From Arabidopsis thaliana (Eukaryota; Streptophyta; Magnoliopsida; Brassicales; Brassicaceae), in contig NC_003075.7 in the NCBI RefSeq assembly GCF_000001735.4, forward strand, positions 9,177,001 through 9,241,000: 64,000 nucleotides of DNA. The letters run 5' to 3'. Positions 1-11,004 of the stretch are shown one piece after another. Made by a program: the position numbers and the translations under genes. Below the pieces are notes generated by a model that did no database searches, was not told the DNA's origin, and saw nothing but the letters and a program-made list of their open reading frames with translations. How positions within the stretch are numbered: the first letter of the stretch is position 1; each line of letters opens with the position of its first letter.

Positions 1-978
1 ACAATCACAAATTGATCAACAAGTTAAAAATGGCAGAATGTTTAACCTTTTCTAGTGTGAGAGCATGCCCAAGATCAAGCTTAAGTCCATCATTGATAAC
101 GGATTTAATCCTCAGAACCATGCCTTGTTCATTCTTGATTATAGCCTCTGCGATTTCTCTAGCTTTCTTTAACGCTTCTCCTTCTTCAACCACATGGTTT
201 ACAAACCCTAACTTCCCAGCCACGTCTGCTGTCAGTGGCATCGATGTTAAAGAAACTTCTCGAGCTTTGTTTGCTCCGATGATCCTCGACAGCTTCTGAG
301 ACAAACCCCATGAAGGAAATATCCCAAACCTTCAAACACAAAACAGAGGATTCACATTCATATCATCAAAAACATTCATCTCAAGGCAACAAAATTTTGA
401 GAGCATAAACAAATGAGATTGAATTTTAAGATGTTGAATTGAGTAGAGCTTGAAACAACATGATTTTCTATGATCCAAAGCTAAAATCTGCAACTATATT
501 TGACCTAATTGCTAGATACCAGTGCTATTGATAACTATGCAAACGACGTCGTAAGAGAAGAAATCAACCTGGCGTGAGTATCCATGAACTTAGCTCCTCT
601 AGAAGCGACCAAAATATCACAGGCCAAGGCGAGTTCAAACCCGGCGGTGATGGCAAAACCGTTAATAGCTCCGATGATCGGTTTACGTAACCGCTCCATC
701 TGCACAACCGGGTCGGTTTCCGGATCCTTCACGTCTCCTTTGAAAACAGACTCCGCCGCAGTCAAATCAACGCCAGAGCAGAAAGATCGACCTGATCCGG
801 TGAAAATCACGACCTGGACCGATTCGTCGGAGTCCATATCCTTGAATGCCTTGGCGAGATCAACCATCATCGCTCTCGTGAGTGAATTGAGAGATTTCGG
901 ACGGTTGATTGTGATGACGGCGATCCCGCCTGATTCTTTCTTCACCTGAATGAGATTTTCCGATACTGTTTGATCCAT
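1..978 (-). CDS. ECHIA: Enoyl-CoA hydratase/isomerase A, 5' part (peroxisomal crotonase-family protein)
   Basis: This is a partial gene that runs off the left edge. Exon 1 (569-978) starts MDQTVSENLIQ and exon 2 (47-329) starts within FGIFPSWGLSQK; the split Arg codon and GT/AG borders fit. The third exon lies outside the window. The crotonase fold is visible: an oxyanion-hole region around FCSGVDL and the motif GFELALACDI, whose Glu matches the first catalytic Glu of enoyl-CoA hydratases. The position of the second catalytic Glu appears to be His in THARFG (my alignment by eye), so the reaction may differ from classical hydration. I recall the Arabidopsis gene as At4g16210, assigned to peroxisomes and fatty-acid beta-oxidation; the C-terminal targeting signal is not in the window. 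Assignment to the family is certain, the exact substrate is not. Confidence 0.93.
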
Positions 979-2101
979 TTTTCGACGATTCCGATTACAA
1001 TTGAACGGATTTCGAATTTTCCGATCGGGTTTTTAAATAGAGTCAATCAGGAAGAGATGACGAAGAACTTGGGTAAGTGTGCCATTGTTTTGTCGTTGTT
1101 AGTAAACAACGTCCCGTTTTTTGCTTCTATTTTAGACGCTGCGTATTTTGTTTCTCAAACATGAAAACGGCAAGTGGAGAAAGTACAAACACAAACCATG
1201 AGTAAACCGGATCGAACCGGTCTGATTTCTGTTCATCTGTTAATAAATGGTTTTGTTAAAAAACTTTTATGCACCATTTGCATAATAGACTCGTTAATTT
1301 TTTTTTATTTTTTTTTTTGTGTGCACAGACTCGTTAATGTGTTTTAAAAAACAATCTTCTGTTAAAGTATAAGGTTCACCACAAAACGTTTGAGCTCTAT
1401 ACAATTACTAAAAATAGTTAGAGTAAGTTAAAAACGTCAATGATCTGATCTCAACTAGTGAAAGACACATCCACTTGGTACAAAACCTTGATCTGAAACT
1501 CCTTGAAACATTGCCCCATGAAAAGGAGAGAAGATGCTTCATTCATCATGCAATTATTTTTATAGAAGTAATTCGTTTCACCATTAATATGTTCACAATT
1601 GCAAATATTTATTTGTTTAATCTTTTAAAAGAAGGTCGGACCAAGATCAGTAATTTACTTTGCCGATGTCAACTTTTTAACCCGTTTGTTCTATTATCAG
1701 AAAAGTTGAGACCTTTCATAGCAAAAGTTCAAACTAAAGACATTGGGTTCAACCTCCTTTGGAGGATACCAGCTAACACCACTATCCGTTAATTTATCAA
1801 GCATTAGTTTTAATCACCATTATACGTTAGGTCAAAGATAACGAATTACAATCGTCTACCACGTCAACGGTTTGTATTACTTCTACAAGTAACCGATAGT
1901 GCATGTTTCATGGGAGCTTCTATTATTTAATAACACGTTTTATTGACTATTAATTACTATTATCATCATGAAACAATTAATGTGTATAGTCTTATCTTGA
2001 TAACAAGTTGTTTTGTTAATTTAAAATCCACCTCTTGCTTCTTTTGTTGTTTACTACTCTATTTAATACTACTATCTATTAACATGTTACAAACAAACAT
2101 A
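979..2101. other. Intergenic: ECHIA 5' side, no gene seen
   Basis: This stretch contains the ECHIA leader and promoter side, followed by AT-rich sequence. I see no coding exon with family similarity. From about 1880 to 2101 it resembles the 5' flanks found again near 4070 and 7140, so its right part is the left half of the first flank copy, cut by the retroposon at 2102. Confidence 0.6.
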
Positions 2102-3460
2102 TAGTATTGTATTTTTTTTCTTTTTTTTTTTTTTTTTTTTTGCTCAACATCAACTTTCATTTATCAAATGATTACATCCAATTGAAGGTACATAACATTC
2201 TCCTCTATCAAATTGGACCCAAATGCAATGGTTTGATCTAGTATCACGCTGAAACACTATCGGATCCAGCGCTACCTGATCGAGGAACCATTGCATTTTT
2301 AAACCACAATGAGATAGATAATACTCCACAAATCAGAATATTATCATCTCTTTGACCACCTACACAGACTCTAAGCGACACGAGAACAACTACTAAAACG
2401 GAAGAGACCAAAACCTAGTCTGAAGTACAAAGTAAATCCATACTATTAGTCCCTATTGATCAGAATGTAATCCATGTCCCAATAGCATTACCACCCGGAG
2501 ACGCATCATCAGAAAGACTCAATATCCCCGGCTTTCGTTGTTCCGGTCCTAAACCAAAAGCGGACCATATATCCGACTGACCCGACCAATGATACAAGGC
2601 AAACCAGCAAGGCTAGAGCTTTTCCCGAGCTAACCAATCAACCGTAAGCTACTAATCGATTAAGGATAACACATTGGAGCCCGGATTAGTAAGACCTCAC
2701 CTAAACGGTGCATTGCCGGAACGATCTCGCCGCACATGCCTTGTTGCCTCGCTCCATCGCCGGACTGGACCAGACATTGAGACGGTTCACTAGATCTCCG
2801 GATTATCTCGGCCACCGGCGACCACAGCTCCATCCCCACGCCTGGAAGACTCTGACTCTGCCTCTGTTCATCCGTCGGCTTGGTTCTCCTGGGGGATACA
2901 GGGATCGAAACAGCTGCTCGGAGCAGCTCCGAACCCCACCAGTCTCCTGGATAAGGATCGAGCCGAGAGCTCTCTCCTCTACCTACTGCCTCCGCATCGT
3001 CACACCGTCGTCGTTGAGCTTCACCTTAGCCTCCGGAGAAAGGAGCAAAGAGTCGACCTTATTTCTAAACTAATAGACAAGACAACGAAAAAGAAAAGGG
3101 GGGAAGCCCTCTCACACCGCCGGCAAAAGTCACAGGCGGCGGAGAGGCGGCGACGGCTCAGATCTAAGTTTTTTCTCAGAAAAAAGCTTTCGTAGGATAT
3201 CCAACTTTAGTATTGTATTTTCTAGAGTCTAGACACAACATTTAATTTTTCACAAGCTTGTATATTGATCATCTTTTATTTTTTCCTTTGCTATTTTTAT
3301 TATGTGGCTTGACTTTGAGTTTGGTGGGAAGTTGCATTCCAGTCTTGCGAGTAAAACATTAAGTTCTCTACTATCGCAAGAACAAAAAAAATCCCCACGT
3401 TTCTTTCACTATTAACAACATGGGTTTTGTGTATATACACGTAAGGTTAGTGAACTCTTT
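1981..3460. repeat. GDSL 5'-flank repeat, copy A (interrupted by retroposon)
   Basis: Sequence on both sides of the retroposon (about 1981-2101 and 3222-3460) matches the order of blocks found at about 4080-4400 and 7150-7440. Shared landmarks are the TCTTATCTTGATAACAAGTTG-like block, GAGTTTGGTGGGAAGTTGCA, and GGGTTTTGTGTATATACACG. No GDSL exon follows this copy. Confidence 0.7.
2102..3221 (-). mobile_element. Non-LTR retroposon, ~1.1 kb, with 14-bp target-site duplication
   Basis: The direct repeat TAGTATTGTATTTT occurs at 2102-2115 and again at 3208-3221. Directly inside the left copy lies a long T run (about 2112-2141), which is a poly(A) tail on the minus strand. The element therefore reads right to left, 5' end near 3207. 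Its 5' half is GC-rich, unlike the surrounding AT-rich DNA. It carries no reverse transcriptase frame; the longest frame (2708-3073, plus) is not recognisable and lies antisense to the element. Length, poly(A) tail and lack of an ORF fit a non-autonomous retroposon such as the Arabidopsis Sadhu family, or a 5'-truncated LINE. The family name is my guess; the insertion structure is directly visible. Confidence 0.85.
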
Positions 3461-3955
3461 TTTTTTTTTTTTGATTGGGTAAAGTTTTAAATTTTACTAC
3501 AAAGACATCAATTAATAGATTTGTTAATCTGTTAGCTAGTAAAGTTTATTATATATTATAACCATCGTGAAGTTTCCTTAAAAAAATCTTTGTAATTAAA
3601 ACACTCGAAAAATTTTGGTTAGAAAAAAAGAATAAAGATGTTCCGCCAAATGTTTGAAAGATCATGCGAATGCACCAAAACTGGAAAATCATGCAAATGC
3701 ATCAAAACTAAAAGAATCCTCGCAAATCCATATTTTGTTACACTACCATTTGGAAGATAACATTTATTTTTGCATACATCCCGTTCCACCAAATGTTTTA
3801 TTTCATTTCGTTCACTAAAAGTCTAACATCCATTGGCTAATAATACGTTACATTATATTTTGAAAATATTTATATATTTCAATCACGAATATCAAGCATA
3901 ACACTACTAATATATTTAAGATAAAATCCAAGAGACACGAAAAGCAATCGTTCTA
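3461..3955. other. AT-rich intergenic spacer
   Basis: Between flank copies A and B I see only AT-rich DNA with short poly(A)/poly(T) tracts. No coding frame, RNA gene or terminal repeats are recognisable. Confidence 0.5.
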
Positions 3956-5282
3956 CCATTACCTCTACATTTGAACTTTAGAGTTCCATTGGCGCAGCTT
4001 TGGTTATTCAACGACACGTTCTCTCGACTCTCTTTGTGTACAATTAATAGTCTTTTTTTTTTTTTTTAACAATTAATAGTCTTATCTCAACAAAGAAGTT
4101 GATTACATAATTCAAAAACAACAACTTGTTTCTATTCGTTTTACTCTATTTCATACTATTAACATTTTTTATACAACATATTGTATATATTGCCCAGATA
4201 AAATATTCATTTTCAGAAGCTTTATTCATTTTTCCTCTTCTATTATATGACTAAGTTGGTGGAAGTTGCACCGCAGTTTCAGAGTGCAATATTAACTTCT
4301 CTAGAATCTCTACTGCTGGCTGCTCCAAAACCAAAATATTCCCACGTTCATTTCATCACTATGGTTTTGTGTATATATAAAGTAACATGTAAGGTTGATA
4401 GAGAGATTAATGAGAGTTTACAAAAATAGCAAGATTTATTGGGTAGTTAGTAGTTATCATTAATCTCGTCAAATTATTGATTAAGAAACACCTCGTGGAG
4501 TCATACAAGTCTCATGACCCAAAAAATACCGTTCTATTATGAATGTATGATTAACCAAAATTGAGTGATTCATTTTACGTTATGTTGCATTTAATGGACA
4601 TTAAATTTGACATTATGTCAAACACAAATCAACTAATACTTCACCGTGACATGATGAAGAATAGGCATACAAAGCGGATAAGGTTGGGTTGGTTAGAAGA
4701 ATTTCGGACTAAACTTGAATTCAAATGTCTCCCCGTTCGTTTGAGTCCAACCAAATTGTATCGGAGACTTTTGACAAATGCAAAAAAATTCATAGATTAA
4801 TCTTGTTTCGGATAATAACATTATTCAGCAAAATTATTTTATTATTTTTCATATTACATACGCTCATGCATGGAGCTTTGTAGGTATAGAGCTAGCCATC
4901 AATATTTAATACTACCGCAGCCAACTTTTGCAGACTCTGAAGGCCTAACCTTTTCTTATATAAAACAGTGTGGATCTATATAAACATGACTCTACAATTC
5001 GTTATTGGTCATTTCCAAAGTAATTTAATTTTAAAAGTTCTGAGTGAAACTAAGAGTGGTTCTGTGCCATTCTCAATGAAGGACTCTATTTGTGACAAAC
5101 CCCTAATATAAACCTTTCCTTCGTTAACTTTCATATATCTTTTCTTCCCACACGCATCTCTTCTTCAATGTTCTCTTCTTAGAAAATCATTATTATTCGT
5201 CTTTAGTTCTTCACAAAAGAGTCCCGTTTTTCTAGTTGATATTTTGTCCGGGAAAATCAGTTTAAAACTGAAAACATCAGTA
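3956..5282 (+). repeat. GDSL 5'-flank repeat, copy B, leading into the first GDSL exon
   Basis: This stretch parallels 7085-8297 throughout. Shared blocks include the CGACACGTTCTCTCGACTCTC region, the GGTGGAAGTTGCA block, a TATA-like ATATAAACC near 5105 (CTTATATAAACC in copy C near 8113), and a pyrimidine-rich leader before the ATG. It represents the promoter and leader of the first GDSL copy, which duplicated together with the gene. Confidence 0.75.
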
Positions 5283-5906
5283 ATGTCGTCGCTTGTTTCT
5301 CGTTGCCAAGTTATAGCATTATTGGTCTTGTTCTTTTTCGGGGTGTGTCTTGCCGGTAAAGACATTCCGGCGAATTTTGTGTTCGGAGATTCATTGGTGG
5401 AAGTCGGAAACAACAACTACTTAGCCACATTGGCAAAGGCTAATAATTTTCCTAATGGGATCGATTTTGGATCACCTACTGGTCGATTCACCAACGGAAG
5501 AACAATCGTCGATATCATATGTAAGTACAGTAGTTACACAAAAGTTAATAATTCTACGAGTAATAGATTAAATTTAATACACACAAGTTTCCTTGCAATG
5601 TTTCAAGCCGTAATAATAAAGATTGTATTTAATGTGAAAATATTATTATACACTGATCGTTGACTTCCAATATGAAACAACGTTTTCAAATTGTAGCATT
5701 TTTTTCGAGAGGTTCGTTTTAAAACAAAATTTTGGTTTACTTCATATACGGCTCGATAACCGGAAATTTTGAAAATCGCAGATCAAGCATTAGGTTCCGA
5801 CGAATTAACTCCACCGTACTTAGCACCAACGACACGCGGACCCCTAATTCTCAACGGCGCCAATTATGCCCCCGGTGGCAGTGGACCCCTCAATTCCCCC
5901 GGGTAA
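5283..5906 (+). pseudogene. GDSL esterase/lipase copy B, truncated (exons 1-2 only)
   Basis: Exon 1 (5283-5520) encodes a hydrophobic signal peptide (MSSLVSRCQVIALLVLFFF) followed by the family's block I, NFVFGDSLVEVGNNNYL, with the nucleophile Ser. The donor is TAT|GTAAGT. Exon 2 (5782 onward) continues as in the 8298 copy (QALGSDELTPPYLAPTT), but the codon matching the Lys after Gly is TAA (5904-5906). After that, homology to the gene stops and an AT microsatellite and a duplicated non-GDSL segment follow. Exons 3-5, carrying blocks III and V with the catalytic Asp and His, are missing. Exon 2 also differs from its paralogue by a cluster of changes to C. If translated, the product would be about 120 residues and inactive. 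I recall At4g16220 at this place. Confidence 0.85.
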
Positions 5907-5918
5907 TTATATGTATGC

Positions 5919-5962
5919 ATATATATATATATATATATATAGAAAAATATATATATATTTGT
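5919..5962. repeat. AT dinucleotide microsatellite
   Basis: A run of alternating A and T with one short AGAAAA interruption lies just after the premature stop of GDSL copy B, at the breakpoint between gene homology and the duplicated segment. Confidence 0.9.
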
Positions 5963-6455
5963 AAAAATATTATAGATAAGTGACGACTCTGTTGGAATAA
6001 AGAACTCGTACCGACTCCCTATTGCAACGGTTGTTGATGGTGGTGATGATAAACCTGTAATCTTTAGTTCCTAAGGTATTTTATTTAATTTGGGCCATTT
6101 TAGTCTTGTAATGTTTAGACCCTTTTACTCGTTAAACACTATGAGGATTGTAATTTTGTTGGAGTTTAGACAAAACAATAAGAAAAGAACACGAATGGAT
6201 CCTCTCGAAGGGTGTAATTTTGTTGGAGTTTTGACAAAACAAAGCTTTTATCTTCGCGATTGCTTTTGTCATTTGTTAGTTTAGTTTCCTTAGTTAACAG
6301 GGCCCGCGCAATTAATTTAATTTCCTTACACTTGTACCAACTTCTTGATTCTGGTTAGGACATGATAGGTATTATTTCTGAAATTTTAGACTCGAGTGTG
6401 TGTTGAATTCGAACTTCAGTTCCACAAGTTTCTCTACAATAGACTCATTTCAGAC
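5963..6455. repeat. Duplicated segment X, copy 1
   Basis: About 490 bp here are nearly identical to 10511-11004, differing by a handful of bases. The block starts with ATTATAGATA-AGTGACGACTC and ends with GACTCATTTCAGAC. It contains an internal direct repeat around GTAATTTTGTTGGAGTTT (6150 and 6218) and no convincing gene. Its first bases also resemble 13604 onward, the 3' flank of the last GDSL fragment, so at least its start derives from GDSL 3' flanking DNA. Confidence 0.88.
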
Positions 6456-6922
6456 TGGTTCTATGTCTTATTTGATCGGTTTACAGCAAATACTAATGGA
6501 GTCAAGATGGTACGTTTTTTTTTTTTTTTTCGGTTCGATATAGATCAACGAATTTAGATTCGTGGAGCCCTGAGCAGCTTAAGGCAATGATGTTTGGTGT
6601 AAATTACCTTGCTCCGGTGTTCTTCAAGAAAATGGATGGACAGACGATCGCAATATCGAGTCTAAGTACACTTTCAAGAGCTGCTAATCTGTATAGGCAG
6701 ATTCTTGCTAAAGAAGTTGCTAAAGCCATTGCACAAGATACTACCACTGATCTACCAAAAGCATCTCATGGGGTTTCTTCTTCTTCTGTCAAGGAAGAGT
6801 TACGTCCCAAAGAAACTTATTTCTGTGACTTTTATGGTCGACCCATAGTTTACCCCATACTTACCAGTGCTCGAAGAGTTACATGGGCTCGAAAAATCAA
6901 TTATGATATAAACAACATGTAA
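6456..6922 (+). pseudogene. ARF-GAP (AGD8/9/10-like) pseudogene fragment
   Basis: From about 6530 the plus strand reads [20 protein letters not shown], then VFFKK and [20 protein letters not shown]. These are hallmarks of the C-terminal half of the ARF GTPase-activating domain and the following region of the plant AGD8/AGD9/AGD10 group. The zinc-finger part that should precede them (CxxC...CxxC) is absent; a poly(T) run and unrelated sequence stand there instead. The central GGNNRAQ region is altered (GVNYLAP) and the tail degenerates before a stop at 6920. No introns interrupt it, so it may be a retrocopy or a displaced exon. A functional GAP is very unlikely. Family recognition is by eye. 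Confidence 0.75.
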
Positions 6923-7084
6923 AGTTGTCTCAAATCGAATTTGTAACTCTGCTTTAGATCTCGAAACATGTTAACTCTTCGAACTTTTGTAACCGAAGTT
7001 TGGTTGACGACCAGAGAATCACCTCCAACAGAACAGTCTCTATTTAATAATCGACTAGTATAAAACATCAATTTTAATAGACTT

Positions 7085-8297
7085 AAGAGTTCTATTGGAG
7101 CAGCTTTTTATTATTTTAAGGACATGTTCTCTCGCCTCTCTCTATGGTTACAATTAATAGTCTTATCTCAACAACAAGTTGGGTACTTGTTTCAAAAACG
7201 ACCACTATTAAATTTTTCAGAAGCTTTTATTCATCTTCTTCTTGTTTTTTCCATTTGCTGTTTCTATTATAGCTAGCACTTGAGTTTGGTGGAAGTTGCA
7301 TTGCACTTTGACAGGTACAAAATTTAACTCCTCTACTGCTGCAAGTACGAATCGTTCCCACTTTCTATTCATTATTAACAGTATGGGTTATGTGTATATT
7401 AAGGTTGATGAGAGATTGAAATTGATTGGGTTGCTATCATGACTTGTGAATTACGTAATAATCCCTGTCCAAATTTATAAATTAATAACTAGTGGAGGAT
7501 TCATGACGAAAAGAAGAAAACCGTGTAGTATGAATGTATAATGATTAACAACCTCATGCATTGATTGATTCGTTTTATGTTATGTTGCATTTCATGACAA
7601 TATATTTGAATATTTTCACTGTCACAGGATATTTTTTTTTATCATAGCAAACACAAGTGAATTATGGTGACATGATGAAGAATAGGGCATTTAAACCGGA
7701 TACGGACATACGGTTGGCTTGGTTAGAAGAAATTCAAGTGACCGAATTTGAACTCAAATTTCTCTCTATTCATTCTGAGTCTAAATTTTCTTGATAAAAA
7801 AATTGCATCGGACACTTTTGAGTTTTGACAAATGACAATTACAAAAGTTTTTATAGATTAATCTGGTTTTGGGTAATAATATTATTCAATTAAATTAATT
7901 TAATATTTCGATGTTTTTACGCTCATGCATGTAGCTTTGTGTAGAGGCCATTAATACTAAACCGGCCAACTTTTTCAGTCTCTGACCTTTTCTTAAAAAC
8001 AGTGGCTATATACAAACACTATACAATTCGTTATTGGTCATTTCCAATATCTTTTTTTTTTTATTATTCTGAATCAAACTAAGAGTGGTTCTGAAACACC
8101 AAAACAAAAACCCTTATATAAACCGTTCCTTCTTTAACCTTCCTCTATCTTTTATTCTCATACAAATCTCTCTATTTTTCATTGTTCCTTTCTTAGAACA
8201 TAATAATATTCATGTTTGGTTCTTCACAAAAAGATTCCCGTTTTTCTATAGTTGATATTTGTCTAAAAAATCAATTTCAAACTGAAAAATACCAGTA
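7085..8297 (+). repeat. GDSL 5'-flank repeat, copy C (promoter of the full-length copy)
   Basis: This is the third copy of the flank described at 1981 and 3956, and it leads into the most complete GDSL gene. A TATA-like ATATAAACC lies near 8116, about 180 bp before the ATG at 8298, in the same relative place as in copy B. Apart from this repeat and scattered AT-rich DNA, 6923-8297 holds no recognisable gene. Confidence 0.75.
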
Positions 8298-9888
8298 ATG
8301 TCGTTGCTTGTATTTCTTTGCCAAATTATAGTATTATCGGTCTTGTTCTTCTCCGAGGTGTGCCTTGCCGGTAAAAAAATTCCAGCAAATTTTGTGTTCG
8401 GAGATTCATTGGTGGATGCCGGAAACAACAACTACTTAGCCACATTGTCAAAGGCTAATTATGTTCCTAATGGGATCGATTTTGGATCACCTACTGGTCG
8501 ATTCACTAACGGAAGAACAATCGTCGATATCGTATGTAAGTAATAATTTTATAACTATATATCTTATGCACTGATACACACAAGTTTCCATGCAATGTTG
8601 AAGCCGTAATAATAAAGATTGTATTTAATGTGAAAACATTATTATACTAATCGTTGACTTTCAATATGAAACAAAATATAAACATTTTTGCATTTTGCAC
8701 CGGTTCGTTTTAAAACCAAAATTTGGTTTATTTCATATACGGCTCGATAACCGGAAAATTTTGAAAACCGCAGATCAAGCATTAGGTTCCGACGAGTTAA
8801 CTCCACCATACTTAGCACCAACAACAAGCGGATCTCTCATTCTCAATGGCGTTAATTATGCTTCGGGCGGAAGTGGAATTCTCAATTCCACCGGAAAATT
8901 ATTTGTAAGCATATTTTCATTATATTTCTTATTCTTCACACATTTTTGTTGTTCATTGTTACAAAATTTTAAAATAGGGCGAACGTATAAATGTGGATGC
9001 ACAACTAGACAACTTTGCAACGACAAGACAAGACATCATTTCTTGGATCGGTGAATCCGAAGCCGCTAAATTATTCCGGTCAGCAATTTTCTCGGTTACG
9101 ACAGGTTCTAATGATCTAATCAACAATTATTTCACTCCGGTCATATCAACCCTTCAACGGAAAGTAGTAGCTCCAGAAGTCTTTGTTGATACAATGATCT
9201 CAAAATTTCGATTACAACTCACCGTAATAATTCTCTTCTCTAACTTCAACTAAAAAGAATCCAAACCAAACCGGTTTGATCAAACTAATTTATATGGTTT
9301 TGGCAGAGATTGTACCAATTGGGTGCGAGGAAAATCGTGGTGATTAATATTGGTCCCATCGGTTGTATACCATTCGAGAGAGAGTCTGATCCAGCCGCTG
9401 GAAATAACTGTTTGGCCGAACCTAATGAGGTTGGCACAAATGTATAATCTGAAGCTGAAAACACTCGTAGAAGAGTTAAACAAGAATCTACAAGGTTCAA
9501 GATTCGTCTATGGTGACGTTTTTCGCATTGTTGATGATATTATACAAAATTATTCATCTTACGGTACGTAAACTCAACCATTTGACTTCTTAATAATGTT
9601 ATGATACTTCTTTCAGATTTAAACGTATGAATTTTGTGATTTGATATTGTAGGTTTTGAGAGTGAGAAGATTCCTTGTTGTTCGTTAGTTGGGAAAGTAG
9701 GTGGGCTGATTCCATGTGGTCCACCTTCAAAAGTATGTATGGACCGTTCCAAATATGTATTTTGGGATCCTTACCATCCTACCGAAGCTGCTAACATCAT
9801 CATTGCTCGGCGTCTACTCTCCGGCGACACCTCCGATATTTATCCGATCAATATTCGGCAACTCGCTAACCTCAAGATAAATGCATGA
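8298..9888 (+). pseudogene. GDSL esterase/lipase copy C: all five exons, one frameshift in exon 4
   Basis: Exons are 8298-8535, 8774-8904, 8978-9223, 9307-9563 and 9653-9888; all borders are GT/AG and phases fit. The family blocks are all present: signal peptide, block I FVFGDSLVDAGNNNYL (Ser 37), block II NYASGGSG, block III GSNDLINNYF, and block V DPYHPTEAAN with Asp and His. In exon 4 the frame reads PNE, then GTT GGC ACA AAT GTA TAA (stop 9445-9447). The paralogue at 11003 has GAA GTG GCT CAA ATG there, so one base is inserted at 9430-9434. Ignoring it gives 368 residues. As written, the protein ends before block V. Secreted GDSL hydrolases usually act on lipids, cutin or cell-wall esters; the substrate is unknown. 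I recall At4g16230. A sequencing error is an alternative explanation. Confidence 0.88.
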
Positions 9889-10510
9889 ACCGTATAGGGA
9901 AAAACTCCCATCTATATAGGGTTGAGCGGGGTGGCTATTGACGTTTACATTTCGATCTAATTAAATATGTTTTTTATTTTTTTAATTGATACATTGATAT
10001 GCTTTTGATATTTGTGTAATCTCTTGAAAGGTTTATTAGTGTGGCTGGCTTTCATCTTTCGAATTCTGGAACATTAGACTTCTTACTAGTTGATATGGTT
10101 AGACTTTATATACCTACACCAAGGAGAAAATAAGATATATTCAATTGTCTAATCTTCTTTGTTGCCCAACAAAAAAGAAAAAATCTTCTTTTAAGAAGCA
10201 TTTTATGTTTTTGAATTTTGACTATAGTGTTTCGAGGTTAAATTAATCTGACTCAAAGGGTAAAGTGCGGTATAACAACTTTATGAGAGAGAAAAAACAA
10301 ACTAAACTTTGTGATTTTTCATTAACCAGAAAATAAATGTTCCAAGATTGTTTATATACACATGAGTATAGTAGTAAAGACGTAAGCTAAAGGAGACTTT
10401 AGTCTAATAATCTAAATATCTCAGTAATCTAATACAGTAGTATCTAGTTTTGATATGTCATTTTTATTTCATCACTTTTGAATGTAAGTATGTCACTAGT
10501 ATTTGTTTTA
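9889..10510. other. 3' flank of GDSL copy C
   Basis: No gene is seen. The first ~150 bp (CTATATAGGGTTGAGCGGGG and following) match 11560-11690 behind the third copy. The part from about 10100 to 10500 matches 13420-13610. The flank is therefore part of the duplicated unit. Confidence 0.65.
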
Positions 10511-11004
10511 CTAAAATATTATAGATAGTGACGACTCTGTTGGAATAAAGAACTCGTACCGACTCCCTATTGCAACGGTTGTTGATGGTGGTGATGATAA
10601 ATCTTGTAATCTTTAGTTCCTAAGGTATTTTATTTAATTTGGGCCATTTTAGTCTTGTAATGTTTAGACCCTTTTACTCGTTAAACACTATGAGGATTGT
10701 AATTTTGTTGGAGTTTAGACAAAACAATAAGAAAAGAACACGAATGGATCCTCTCGAAGGGTGTAATTTTGTTGGAGTTTTGACAAAACAAAGCTTTTAT
10801 CTTCGCGATTGCTTTTGTCATTTGTTAGTATATTTTCCTTAGTTAACAGGGCCCGCGCAATTAATTTAATTTCCTTACACTTGTACCATCTTCTTGATTC
10901 TGGTTAGGACATGATAGGTATTATTTCTGAAATTTTACACTCGAGTGTGTGTTGAATTCGAACTTCATTTCCACAAGTTTCTCTACAATAGACTCATTTC
11001 AGAC
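10511..11004. repeat. Duplicated segment X, copy 2
   Basis: This is nearly identical to 5963-6455. Here it passes directly, without a splice-acceptor gap, into GDSL exon 4 sequence at about 11003 (ACCCCATCGGTTGTATACC). The identical stretch ends within a base or two of that junction, marking a recombination breakpoint. Confidence 0.88.

Noticed and set aside
2708..3073. 121-codon frame on the plus strand
   Set aside because: It lies antisense within the retroposon, in its GC-rich half, where long frames arise by chance; no similarity recognised.
5963..6455. Segment X as a solo Copia LTR (it contains TGTTGGAATAAAG)
   Set aside because: The first bases match GDSL 3' flank at 13604, no TG...CA ends with target duplication could be defined, and it sits at gene breakpoints.
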